Assembly (NCBI GenBank): GCA_900540005.1
Contig: UQEM01000092.1
Span: forward strand, 1-10,228
Direction: 5' to 3'
Length of the DNA: 10,228 nt
Source: an uncultured Ruminococcus sp.
Lineage (GTDB): Bacteria; Bacillota; Clostridia; Oscillospirales; Ruminococcaceae
This document shows, piece by piece, positions 1 to 6,567 of this stretch. Below the pieces are notes generated by a model that saw only the letters and a list, made by a program, of their open reading frames with translations, was not told the DNA's origin and did not search any database. The position numbers and the translations under genes were made by a program. How positions within the stretch are numbered: position 1 is the stretch's first letter; each line of letters opens with the position of its first letter.

Positions 1-46
1 AGATGACGTCGAGTCTCGTGGGCTCGGAGATGTGTATAAGAGACAG
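1..46 (+). other. Nextera sequencing adapter with i7 index (contamination)
   Basis: This is artificial sequence. Bases 28-46 are exactly the 19-base Tn5 mosaic end AGATGTGTATAAGAGACAG. Bases 13-27 are the GTCTCGTGGGCTCGG part of the Nextera read-2 adapter. Bases 5-12 (GACGTCGA) sit where the 8-base i7 index lies, and bases 1-4 (AGAT) match the end of the P7 primer. The index read would be TCGACGTC, which I recall as N729 of the Nextera XT v2 set. Real insert DNA begins at base 47. The reading frame of the neighbouring minus-strand gene runs through the adapter without a stop, so automated callers may append false residues to that protein. Confidence 0.98.
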
Positions 47-2009
47 GTATATCATTCTCTGTTGTATTGCTCGAAGTTGTAGTCGTACTTGTTGTAGTGG
101 TCGTGGTAGTTGTCGTTGTTTTCTTAGTCGTAGTCGTTGTTACAGCTTCATGATAGATGAGGTTCACCTTTGAGATAGTTGCGCCGTTCTCAGACCACCA
201 GATGTGCAGGGTAACTGTATCATTCTGAGCCTGAATACCTGCAACGTCTGCTGTTATTGTATCCGATGTGGTGTCAAATGTTCCGAACTGCATATACTGT
301 CCTGATGTGTCGGAGTAGTCAAATGCACCGCTTATCTTGCCGCCGTTTGTATTTATTACAGCCTCGACCTCATCTGCGCCCTTGAGCTGGAACGAAAGCT
401 CAGTTGCACCGCTGGGAACGCTTACTTCAACAACGCGCTTGTCAGTCTGAACGGGAGCTGTGGTCGTTGTAGTGGTCGTTGTCTTGTCGGGTGAAGTTGT
501 TGTGGCGGTTGTATCACCGCCGGAAGTAGTAGTTGTGGTGGTGATCGGTGTAGAACCGCCCTTTACTCCGGGGATAGTGGAAGGATCAACAGCGCTGCCT
601 GTGTTGTACTTGCTGTAGAGACCTGCTGCTGCACCTACGAGAGCCGCATTGTAATCGAGTGTTACCTCGTTAGCCTCATAGTCCTGAACAGTATCATTGT
701 AAGTGCCGTTTGCGTCCAGAGGGCCGCCTACGAGAGCACCTACAAGAACATGACCATTGCTGCTGTACTGTGAATTCTTGCCCATTTCGTCAAAGCTGCT
801 GTAGCCGGAAGCTGCTCTGTGGTGAGCATACTTAGCGGAATTATCAGTAAGACCTACAACGAAGCAGGTTGCTGAAGCGCTGCCTACGCTCTTGTTGCCG
901 AGAATATAGTCCATCTGACCCTTTGACCAGCTATAGTAGTCCTTTGCGCCGTACTTTGAAGCGAGAATAGCCGCAAACTGCTGTGCGGTATTGTATCTTG
1001 CGCTGCCCCACTTTGTCTCAAAGTAGTAGGAGCTTGAAGTTCCGCCGTGATTGTCGATATAAGCCGTCACCTTGTTCCAGTCGCTTGACGACTTTGTAAT
1101 TTCAGCCTGAAGTATAGCTGCGCCCATGCTGACATTGTTCCAGCTGAGGGTCGAATAAACACCCCACTGACAGCCTGACAAACCTGACGAGCCCTTGTTG
1201 CTCGAATTCATGAATGTGTTGAGGAATGTCTTGTATGTGCTGTCATTTGTTGCAAGATAGAGCCAGCCTGCTGCGAAAGCCTGATCGTCATAGTAATCGA
1301 ACGAGTTGTAGAAATCCGAAGCGCCGTCCTTAGCACACTGGTTGTACTTTGTGGAAAACTCGAACAGAGCCTTTGCGTACTTGAGGTCCTCAGCGTTGCC
1401 GAAGTTTACATAGTGAGCCGCAAGAGCTGCGGAATATGCTGCCGCGATATCGCTTGCTCCGCTTGAAGTCGAGTAGGTCTTTCTGCTTGCAGAGCTCTGT
1501 ACTTCGGGAGCGCACCATTCAGCGTGGTCTGCATTGCCGTCGCCTATCTGATAAACGAAATTTGAAACGCTGTTGCCGCTGAGGGTCGTGCTGTCGCGGA
1601 AGAACTTTGCAAAGTAATCAGTAATGTCCTTGAGGTGAACAGTCTGACCGGAAGAATCATAAGAGTCGCTGAATTCGTAATAGCCCCAGTCGAGAACGGC
1701 TGCGGAATAACCTGCGGGGAGACCGAATTTTACATGGTCGCCTGCATCGTGGAAACCACCTGTAACGGAATCCGATGTGTGGCAGTCACTTCTCCAGGAA
1801 AGCTTGCCTGCCTCCTCAACCTGATCGCCGCACATATTCGCATCGTAGAAGTAGAGGGAATACTGTAAGAGCTTTGCGTAATCATCACCTGCGCCTGCCG
1901 CACCGGCTGAGAGAGAGGGAGTAAGCGCTGCTGAAAGCGGAGCAGCAATTGCACCGACTGCCATGACACTGCTGACAACAACTGACTTGATTTTATTTTT
2001 GATCTGCAT
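47..2009 (-). CDS. Secreted GH9 endoglucanase, 3' end missing at contig edge
   Basis: A partial gene of 654 codons that hydrolyses beta-1,4-glucan outside the cell by the inverting GH9 mechanism. The chosen ATG gives a signal peptide (residues 1 to about 36: Lys-rich start, hydrophobic core, Ala-rich end) and follows a weak AAAGAAGAG ribosome site. The GH9 domain spans about 42-470. It has the canonical FHDAGDHVKFGLP loop with catalytic base Asp88/Asp91, the HHR motif at 396-398, and NEVTLDY with proton-donor Glu448. A Thr-rich linker (about 485-523), a ~100-residue beta-rich module (about 524-622, IWW at 603-605) and a second Thr linker follow. Sequence stops in ENDI, aligning with ESDI just before the dockerin of the neighbouring paralogue, so a C-terminal dockerin is probably missing. 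That loss is a contig-end effect, not evidence of a pseudogene. The GH9 call is very secure; endo versus processive action cannot be decided. Confidence 0.95.
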
Positions 2010-2086
2010 GGTTTCACTCTTCTTTCATTTGTAATTTTTTCCTATAATATGTTTTCTATCCCTGCCGTTGAGGCAAGTCTAAGCTA

Positions 2087-2092
2087 ATTATA
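2087..2092 (-). promoter_or_regulatory. Possible -10 box for the left GH9 gene
   Basis: A perfect TATAAT on the minus strand lies 78 bases upstream of the GH9 start. No convincing -35 lies 16-18 bases further upstream. The whole gap 2010-2284 is AT-rich and holds no credible gene. Because a terminator separates this gene from the one upstream, a promoter must lie somewhere in this gap. A partial inverted repeat (TACATT at 2116-2121, AATGTA at 2141-2146) lies just upstream and could be a regulator site. Confidence 0.35.
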
Positions 2093-2279
2093 CAGTTTTT
2101 GGAGGGTGAGTTAGTTACATTTTAGTGACACGAAGGTTACAATGTAGTTAAATCAAGGACAATATCAACAATTTCGGCACTTTGCAATAAAACGCAACTT
2201 ACATATTGTGCATATTTACAACATGAAACTTACTTTTTAGCAGTTCAACCGCTCGTTGTTTTTGAGATCTGAGCCGAAT

Positions 2280-2315
2280 AAAAAATGCCGTCTCTTATGA
2301 ACCAAGAGACGGCAT
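2280..2315 (-). terminator. Rho-independent terminator of the complete GH9 gene
   Basis: A perfect 12-bp stem (arms 2285-2296 and 2304-2315) with a 7-base loop is followed on the minus strand by six T (2285-2280). It begins five bases after the stop codon at 2321-2323. It should end the transcript of the dockerin-bearing GH9 gene before the next GH9 gene. Confidence 0.93.
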
Positions 2316-2320
2316 AATAG

Positions 2321-4537
2321 TTATTCTATCGGGAGAGTGGTAACGAGTCCGACAACATACTTCTGAACTGTAAGTGCGTCAGCAGTAGTAACTCCGTCAC
2401 GAGAGGAGTTACAGTCTGCATTCAGCATACCCTGCTCCGTGATACGCGTTGGATCAGTGCCGCTGACTCCGTATTTATCCGAATTTGCAATAGCTTGCAG
2501 GATCATTACAGCGTCCGAAATATCGACCTTTCCGTCGCAGTTCGCATCGCCGTATTGAATATCACTTTCGGTCTCGGTAACTGTTGCCGTAGTGGTCGTC
2601 GCGGGCGGAGAGGTGGTAGTCGTTGTTGCGGTCGTAGTCGGAACATCGACAACGTCATAGTAAACGAGATTTATCTTGCTGATGACAGACTCATTGTCCG
2701 ACCACCAGAGATGGACCGTAATGGTATCATTCTGTGCGTTAACGCCCTTGAGGCTTGCGCTTGTGACATAGGTGTCAGCTCCACTCATAGTGTAGTTGAA
2801 CGCGCCGAACTGCTGATACTGTCCGGAAGTGTTTGTATAGTCGATAGCGCCGTTGCCGTTTCCTGCGGACTTCGCCGAAACTTCGATCTCAATAGCGTCC
2901 GCGCCGTTTACCTTAACATCGATAGCGTTCTTGGAGCTGTCGATATTTACTTCCTCAACGCGCTTTGTGGTAACAACGGTAGTAGTCGTTGTCGTTGTGC
3001 GCTTGGTCGTTGTGGTCGTAGGACGGCTTGGGTCAACGGTTGTCGTAGTGCCGGGGACGGGAGTTTCGCCGTTAGCCACAGCGATCTCGGACGGGTAAAC
3101 CGTTACCTCATCGCCGATCTCAGCGACTACCTCGCCTGTGCCGTATGCGGAGTAAAGTCCTACTGCTGCGCCAACAAGACCTATCTGATAGTCAAGGGCG
3201 ACCTCGTTTGAAGTAGCGTCTTTTGCGTCAAGCTTGCGGAATGTTGAGAAATCAGTGCTTGTCGGGCCTCCGCAGAGCGCTCCGTAGAGAACGTGGCTGG
3301 TGGGAACATCAGCATAATCGCCGCTCCAACTGCCCCACTGGCTCCAACCGTCGTCAACATAGAGACCGGAAGCTGCACGGTGGTGGGGAGATGTGGCAGA
3401 AACGCTGTTGTAGCCGACAACAAGGCTTACATTCGCATTATTGTCGCCGAGTATCATGTTCATCTGGCTCTGACACCAGTCTGCAAAGTCAGCACCGGAT
3501 TCTTCCTTGTGCTTTGTCGCAACGAGTGCGCAGGTCTGCATAAGAGTGTTGTGGCGGGCACTTCCCCAAGAATTCATGACGTAGAACTTGCCCTGATTTG
3601 CATTGACAACGCCCTTGATGTAGTTGACGGGAGCTGTCCAGTTTCCCGTGATCTCGGCATTTATAAGAGCCGCACCGAGCCAGACACCGCCGTAGTAATA
3701 GTCGTTCGTCCAGTCATTCGTGCTGCTCGTGTCCTTTGCCGCATCAGCAAGGTAAGAGTCGTCCTTAGTCGCGAGATAGAGCCAGTTTGCCGCCCACGCG
3801 ATATCGTCCTCCGCGCTCTTGTCGGAATAGGTCATCTGATCGTATGTGATAGTGCGGTATTTCGCGGCAAAATCGTAAAGAGCAATAGCGTAGTCAAGGT
3901 CTTCCGAGTTGCCGAAATTTATGTAGCTCTGTGCAAGAGCCGCCGCATACTGAGCCGCAACGTCACTTGCGCCGCTTGAAGTCGAGTAAAACTCTCCGCT
4001 TCCGCGTCCGGGCATAAGCTCGGGAGCGCGCCACTTGCCGTGGTCTGCACCGTCATCTCCGACCTCATAGATAAAATTGGTAACGCTTCCGTCATCGCCG
4101 CGTGTCGTGCTCGCTTTCATAAAGCTTGCAAATTCGTTTGAGATATCGCGGAGGTGGTCGGTCGTTCCTGTCGAATCAAACTCGTTCTTGTACTCATAGT
4201 ACATCCAGCCGAGAGTTGACGCGGTAAATCCCTCGGTAAGACCGCAGAGGATACCGTCGCCTGCATCATGGAAACCGCCGAGGCTGTACGCATCGTCCTT
4301 GTGGCAGTCGTCTCTCCATGAGAAGTGTGATTTTTCGCCTGCTCCCTCGCCGCAGTAGTTCGCGTCAAAGAAATAAAGCGAATACTGCATCAGCCTCGCG
4401 TAGTTGTCAAGGTCGAGGTTTGCATCTGCCGCTGATACTACTGAAGGAAAAGCAACAGTAATGGCAGAAGTTGCAGCCATTACCGCCGATACAGCCGCAG
4501 CGGCAGCTTTTTTGAATAGGGGGTGTTCTTTGTGCAT
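2321..4537 (-). CDS. Dockerin-bearing GH9 cellulase
   Basis: A complete 738-residue secreted beta-1,4-glucanase, expected to join a cellulosome through its dockerin. It has a signal peptide (1 to about 36), GH9 domain (about 42-466), Thr linker (about 497-524), beta-rich module (about 526-629; DYTNTSGQYQQFG at 566-578, LWW at 610-612), second Thr linker (about 633-655) and type I-like dockerin (661-738). Catalytic residues are present: Asp91 and Asp94 in DAGD, HHR at 385-387, Glu445 in NEVALDY. The loop after DAGD reads GILCGL instead of the usual HVKFGL, which could alter substrate subsites. Dockerin loop 1 (Asp664, Asn666, Asp668, Asp672, Asp675) is canonical; loop 2 (708-720) is one residue longer than usual. 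AAAGGAG sits 6 bases before the ATG. It is a paralogue of the GH9 gene downstream. The ~100-residue module is probably carbohydrate-binding, but I cannot assign a family. Confidence 0.96.
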   Translation of the reverse strand: MHKEHPLFKKAAAAAVSAVMAATSAITVAFPSVVSAADANLDLDNYARLMQYSLYFFDANYCGEGAGEKSHFSWRDDCHKDDAYSLGGFHDAGDGILCGLTEGFTASTLGWMYYEYKNEFDSTGTTDHLRDISNEFASFMKASTTRGDDGSVTNFIYEVGDDGADHGKWRAPELMPGRGSGEFYSTSSGASDVAAQYAAALAQSYINFGNSEDLDYAIALYDFAAKYRTITYDQMTYSDKSAEDDIAWAANWLYLATKDDSYLADAAKDTSSTNDWTNDYYYGGVWLGAALINAEITGNWTAPVNYIKGVVNANQGKFYVMNSWGSARHNTLMQTCALVATKHKEESGADFADWCQSQMNMILGDNNANVSLVVGYNSVSATSPHHRAASGLYVDDGWSQWGSWSGDYADVPTSHVLYGALCGGPTSTDFSTFRKLDAKDATSNEVALDYQIGLVGAAVGLYSAYGTGEVVAEIGDEVTVYPSEIAVANGETPVPGTTTTVDPSRPTTTTTKRTTTTTTTVVTTKRVEEVNIDSSKNAIDVKVNGADAIEIEVSAKSAGNGNGAIDYTNTSGQYQQFGAFNYTMSGADTYVTSASLKGVNAQNDTITVHLWWSDNESVISKINLVYYDVVDVPTTTATTTTTSPPATTTTATVTETESDIQYGDANCDGKVDISDAVMILQAIANSDKYGVSGTDPTRITEQGMLNADCNSSRDGVTTADALTVQKYVVGLVTTLPIE

Positions 4538-4592
4538 GATAAGCTCCTTTCACATAATAAAATTCGTTAACACGATCTTTGCATTTTACTGC

Positions 4593-4628
4593 AAAAAACA
4601 AACAGAGAAGCCTGTGAGACTTCTCTGT
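4593..4628 (-). terminator. Rho-independent terminator after the small acidic membrane protein gene
   Basis: A 9-bp perfect stem (arms 4602-4610 and 4620-4628, 9-base loop) is followed on the minus strand by TTG and a run of six T (4598-4593). It lies 8 bases after the stop of the small acidic protein gene. The complete GH9 gene therefore needs its own promoter in the short stretch 4538-4592, where I find only weak candidates (TATTAT near 4553). Confidence 0.9.
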
Positions 4629-4636
4629 AAATAATC

Positions 4637-4933
4637 TTAGTCGTTTGCCTTATCAGACTCAGCTTCAGCAGCGGCTTCAGCCTTTTCAGTCACTTCCTCA
4701 GCCTCATCAGCGCTTTCCTCAGCCTTTTCAGCATTCTCCTCGGAAGTCTCATGAACAGTATTATCAGTTATCTCAAAGTCGATGTTCTCATCATTATCAT
4801 AAACATCGTAATCATCATAATCGTCATCGTCATATCCTGTACTGCTCTTCTTACCCTTAATAGCCTGAGCTGCAACGTATCCTACTGCGGCAACTGCGCC
4901 TGCAACTAAAACGCCAAATATAAATTTATTCAT
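4637..4933 (-). CDS. Small acidic membrane-anchored protein, unknown function
   Basis: A 98-residue protein that I do not recognise as a named family. Residues 3-25 form one Gly/Ala/Val-rich membrane helix, followed by a KGKK cluster, an Asp/Tyr run (DDDDYDDYD, about 35-43) and an Ala/Glu-rich tail (about 66-98) with EKAEESADEAEE-type repeats typical of a charged helix or coiled coil. The KGKK cluster suggests, by the positive-inside rule, that the tail is cytoplasmic; an uncleaved anchor seems likelier than a signal peptide. The layout recalls YtxH-like small membrane proteins, but there is no clear match. A TTG 24 bases upstream could extend the frame, but the ATG used here has GAGGA 7 bases ahead and starts directly with MNKFIFG. 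It has its own strong promoter and terminator, so it is a monocistronic, probably well-expressed gene. Confidence 0.8.
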   Translation of the reverse strand: MNKFIFGVLVAGAVAAVGYVAAQAIKGKKSSTGYDDDDYDDYDVYDNDENIDFEITDNTVHETSEENAEKAEESADEAEEVTEKAEAAAEAESDKAND

Positions 4934-5021
4934 TATCAATTCCTCATTTCTCCGCAAGAATCGTGTGGGTGATATACATTTACCGAACCGCTTGCGATCG
5001 GATAACGATAAGCTTGAATAT

Positions 5022-5050
5022 ATTATAACATACTCTTTTCAAAATTTCAA
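5022..5050 (-). promoter_or_regulatory. Strong sigma-A promoter for the small acidic protein gene
   Basis: On the minus strand TTGAAA (5050-5045), a 17-base spacer and TATAAT (5027-5022) form a near-consensus promoter, with an extended -10 (TG one base before TATAAT). The -35 starts only 4 bases past the rsmE stop codon. The expected transcript would have a leader of about 80 bases. Confidence 0.85.
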
Positions 5051-5054
5051 CCTT

Positions 5055-5777
5055 TTACATATTATTTGTTAAAAACATCAAAATTGAAAGGGCTGTTATT
5101 GGTGCAGTTTCACAACGGAGTATCCTTTTTCCGAGCCATACCTGAGCTGCTCCGACAGCGGTGCACGCCTCAGCTTCTTCGCGGTCAAAACCGCCCTCGC
5201 TGCCTATCACAAGACCGACAGTTTTCGCGCCTGTGAGATCGACCTCGCCGAACGAAACTCCGCCCTCCTCCTCATATAAAAGGACGTTTCGGTCAAGCTC
5301 CTTCATCATTTCAAGAGCCTTCTTATAGGAGACGATCGGCGTGACCTGCGGAATGATCCCCCTGCCCGATTGCTTCGCCGCCTCGGCAGCTATCTTGTTG
5401 AGCCGTGCGAGTTTCTTGGCAAAATCGCGCTCATCAGGACGCGAAACACATCTCCTCGTGAGCATGGGAACTATCCTCGACACCCCCAGCTCCACGCTCT
5501 TCTGAATGATGTATTCAAGCTTATCCATCTTCGGGACAGCCTGAAACAGCGTAACTTCGATATTCGGTTCAGCCGCGCATACTACCTTTTCTTTCAGCGA
5601 AAGATAGACCGTATCGCTCGTGATCTCTGATATCTCGCAGTTATAGTCGATACCTCCGCAGCAGACCGTCAAAGGCTCGCCGGGCTTCATTCTCAGCGAG
5701 CGTCCCACATGGACTGCGTCGCTCCCCGTCAGTGTAATGTTGTTTTCATCAATTTCATTTGTAAAAAATCTCGGCAT
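5055..5777 (-). CDS. rsmE: 16S rRNA (uracil-1498-N3)-methyltransferase RsmE
   Basis: A 240-residue cytoplasmic SPOUT-class methyltransferase that uses S-adenosylmethionine to make m3U1498 in 16S rRNA of the 30S subunit. The N-terminal PUA-like RNA-binding part covers about 1-70 (MPRFF start, VGRSLRMKPGE at 24-34). The SPOUT domain shows KMDKLEYIIQKSVELGV (83-99), EAAKQSGR (132-139), the cofactor-binding GSEGGF (192-197) and LGKRILRCETA (215-225), which form the trefoil-knot region. Length is normal for the family. GAGGT lies 6 bases before the ATG. In many Firmicutes rsmE follows prmA or dnaJ; here it stands alone behind its own promoter, and no terminator is seen before the next promoter. 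Confidence 0.96.
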   Translation of the reverse strand: MPRFFTNEIDENNITLTGSDAVHVGRSLRMKPGEPLTVCCGGIDYNCEISEITSDTVYLSLKEKVVCAAEPNIEVTLFQAVPKMDKLEYIIQKSVELGVSRIVPMLTRRCVSRPDERDFAKKLARLNKIAAEAAKQSGRGIIPQVTPIVSYKKALEMMKELDRNVLLYEEEGGVSFGEVDLTGAKTVGLVIGSEGGFDREEAEACTAVGAAQVWLGKRILRCETAPITALSILMFLTNNM

Positions 5778-5809
5778 TTCCGCACCTCGCCCAATATATT
5801 ATTACTGAC

Positions 5810-5838
5810 ATTATACTATATAATACAATAAATTTCAA
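5810..5838 (-). promoter_or_regulatory. Sigma-A promoter of rsmE
   Basis: On the minus strand TTGAAA (5838-5833), a 17-base spacer and TATAAT (5815-5810) lie 33 bases before the rsmE start codon. The hexamers and spacing equal those of the promoter of the small acidic protein gene. The resulting leader is short, about 25 bases. Confidence 0.87.
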
Positions 5839-5873
5839 GAGCCGCCGAATTTTTGCACATCTCTCGCTTGTGT

Positions 5874-5943
5874 AAGCTTATATTTTGTTGCATTTGCTGC
5901 TCGTATCGTAATACGCAAGCTTTATTTTGTGCAAATGCACAAA
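5874..5943. repeat. Imperfect direct repeat and 18-bp palindrome between rsmE and tRNA-Pro
   Basis: Two AAGCTT-led units (5874-5898 and 5917-5940) share the order AAGCTT, T/A run, TTTTGT, GCA, TTTGC or AAATGC, with a period of 43 bases. Between them lies a small inverted repeat (CGTAT 5902-5906, ATACG 5911-5915). The second unit overlaps a palindrome with 8-bp arms, TTTGTGCA and TGCACAAA (5926-5943). The palindrome ends 15 bases before the -35 of the tRNA-Pro promoter, a position fit for a regulator or a DNA bend. No gene is seen in 5839-6027. Confidence 0.6.
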
Positions 5944-5958
5944 TATGTATTTTTATGC

Positions 5959-5987
5959 TTGACAAAACGCCTTTGCTTTGCTATAAT
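5959..5987 (+). promoter_or_regulatory. Consensus promoter of tRNA-Pro
   Basis: TTGACA (5959-5964), exactly 17 bases, then TATAAT (5982-5987), with TG one base before the -10. Both hexamers match the sigma-A consensus perfectly, as expected for a stable RNA gene. The tRNA begins about 40 bases after the -10. Confidence 0.95.
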
Positions 5988-6027
5988 ATAAAAGCTGTCT
6001 GACACGGACAAGCCCCGAGGTACTGTT

Positions 6028-6104
6028 CGAGGCGTAGCTCAGTTTGGTAGAGTGCTTGGTTTGGGACCAAGATGCCGCAGGTTCGAGTCCTGTCGCCTCG
6101 ACCA
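6028..6104 (+). tRNA. tRNA-Pro(UGG)
   Basis: The 7-bp acceptor stem is CGAGGCG (6028-6034) with CGCCTCG (6094-6100), then discriminator A and an encoded CCA. The anticodon arm CTTGG/CCAAG encloses loop TTTGGGA, giving anticodon TGG. The T loop GTTCGAGTC is normal. Length is 77 with CCA. UGG can read all four proline codons if suitably modified. Confidence 0.98.
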
Positions 6105-6166
6105 AGATCAGGGTTATTTCCGATTCGGACGAGTCAAAAAAATTTTGAAAAATTTCAAAAAAGTAC

Positions 6167-6195
6167 TTGACAAACGCAAAAAGATGTGATATAAT
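6167..6195 (+). promoter_or_regulatory. Consensus promoter of tRNA-Thr/tRNA-Tyr
   Basis: TTGACA (6167-6172), 17 bases, TATAAT (6190-6195), again with an extended -10 TG. A perfect 8-bp inverted repeat made only of A/T plus one G/C pair (TTTTGAAA 6143-6150, TTTCAAAA 6153-6160) lies directly upstream and could act as an UP element. The promoter closely resembles that of tRNA-Pro, including a CTTGACAAA start. No convincing terminator separates tRNA-Pro from this promoter. Confidence 0.95.
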
Positions 6196-6207
6196 AAATA
6201 TGTTAGC

Positions 6208-6283
6208 GCTGGTGTAGCTCAGTTGGTAGAGCAGCTGATTTGTAATCAGCAGGTCGGGGGTTCGAGTCCGTCCACCAGCTCCA
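6208..6283 (+). tRNA. tRNA-Thr(UGU)
   Basis: Acceptor GCTGGTG (6208-6214) pairs with CACCAGC (6273-6279), followed by discriminator T and an encoded CCA. Anticodon stem GCTGA/TCAGC encloses TTTGTAA, giving anticodon TGT. D arm (AGCTCAGTTGGTAGAGC) and T loop (TTCGAGT) are normal. Length is 76. Confidence 0.98.
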
Positions 6284-6312
6284 TTTTCTTCTATACATCT
6301 TTTATCCCTTAT

Positions 6313-6398
6313 GGGAGAGTTCCCGAGTGGCCAAAGGGGGCAGACTGTAAATCTGTTGCTTTTCAGCTTCGATGGTCCGAATCCATCCTCTCCCACCA
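6313..6398 (+). tRNA. tRNA-Tyr(GUA)
   Basis: Acceptor GGGAGAG (6313-6319) pairs with CTCTCCC (6388-6394), then discriminator A and encoded CCA. Anticodon loop CTGTAAA gives anticodon GTA. A long variable arm between the anticodon and T arms makes this an 86-base class II tRNA, as expected for bacterial tRNA-Tyr. It lies 29 bases after tRNA-Thr and probably shares its transcript. Confidence 0.97.
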
Positions 6399-6399
6399 C

Positions 6400-6431
6400 A
6401 ATGCCCCGAATTTCGGGGCATTAATTCTTTT
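6400..6431 (+). terminator. Rho-independent terminator after the tRNA cluster, first
   Basis: A 9-bp stem (AATGCCCCG 6400-6408, CGGGGCATT 6414-6422) with a 5-base loop starts two bases after tRNA-Tyr and is followed by the T-rich AATTCTTTT. Confidence 0.88.
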
Positions 6432-6432
6432 C

Positions 6433-6463
6433 GCACCTTGCATTTTTCTGCAAGGGCTTTTTT
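6433..6463 (+). terminator. Rho-independent terminator after the tRNA cluster, second
   Basis: A second hairpin directly downstream of the first: arms CCTTGCA (6436-6442) and TGCAAGG (6449-6455), extended by a GC/GC pair around one bulge, followed by six T (6458-6463). The tandem pair should insulate typA from the strong tRNA promoters. Confidence 0.9.
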
Positions 6464-6520
6464 ATGCCCGAAAAAAAAGAGATTTTGCACGGAAATGAAC
6501 TCCTATTGTTCAGAAATATA

Positions 6521-6549
6521 TTGATATTGCGTTGAATTACAGCAATATT
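6521..6549 (+). promoter_or_regulatory. Candidate typA promoter
   Basis: TTGATA (6521-6526), 17 bases, AATATT (6544-6549) is the best match between the tRNA terminators and typA, but the -10 has two mismatches and no TG extension. A start near 6557 would give a leader of about 90 bases containing the hairpins annotated next. Confidence 0.4.
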
Positions 6550-6567
6550 TCCCTCGGGCAGAGACTC

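Noticed and set aside
28..46. Tn5 mosaic end as a real transposon boundary
   Set aside because: It is preceded by the rest of the Nextera adapter and an index-length 8-mer, so it comes from library preparation, not from a resident transposon.
60..135. GTNGTNGT-rich tract as a satellite or CRISPR-like repeat
   Set aside because: It is the reverse complement of Thr codons in the cellulase linker; there are no regular spacers. The same holds near 440-550, 2585-2640 and 2965-3060.
2495..3979. Long plus-strand open frames (up to 238 codons) opposite the GH9 gene
   Set aside because: They are shadows caused by codon bias of the GH9 gene; they are Cys/Arg/Val-rich, lack domains and ribosome sites, and the opposite strand encodes an unmistakable enzyme.
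4934..4957. TTG start giving an 8-residue longer small acidic protein
   Set aside because: The downstream ATG has a well-placed GAGGA and begins directly at the membrane helix; the extension would add charged residues and lacks its own ribosome site.
5953..6399. 148-codon minus-strand open frame across the tRNA cluster
   Set aside because: It reads antisense through all three tRNAs and gives peptides such as GGRTRTPDLLITNQLLYQ and VEATGLEPAASWSQ, well-known false translations of tRNA genes in databases.
6464..6535. A 23-residue open frame starting just after the second tRNA terminator
   Set aside because: Its only possible ribosome site lies inside the terminator hairpin, and the peptide has no distinctive character.
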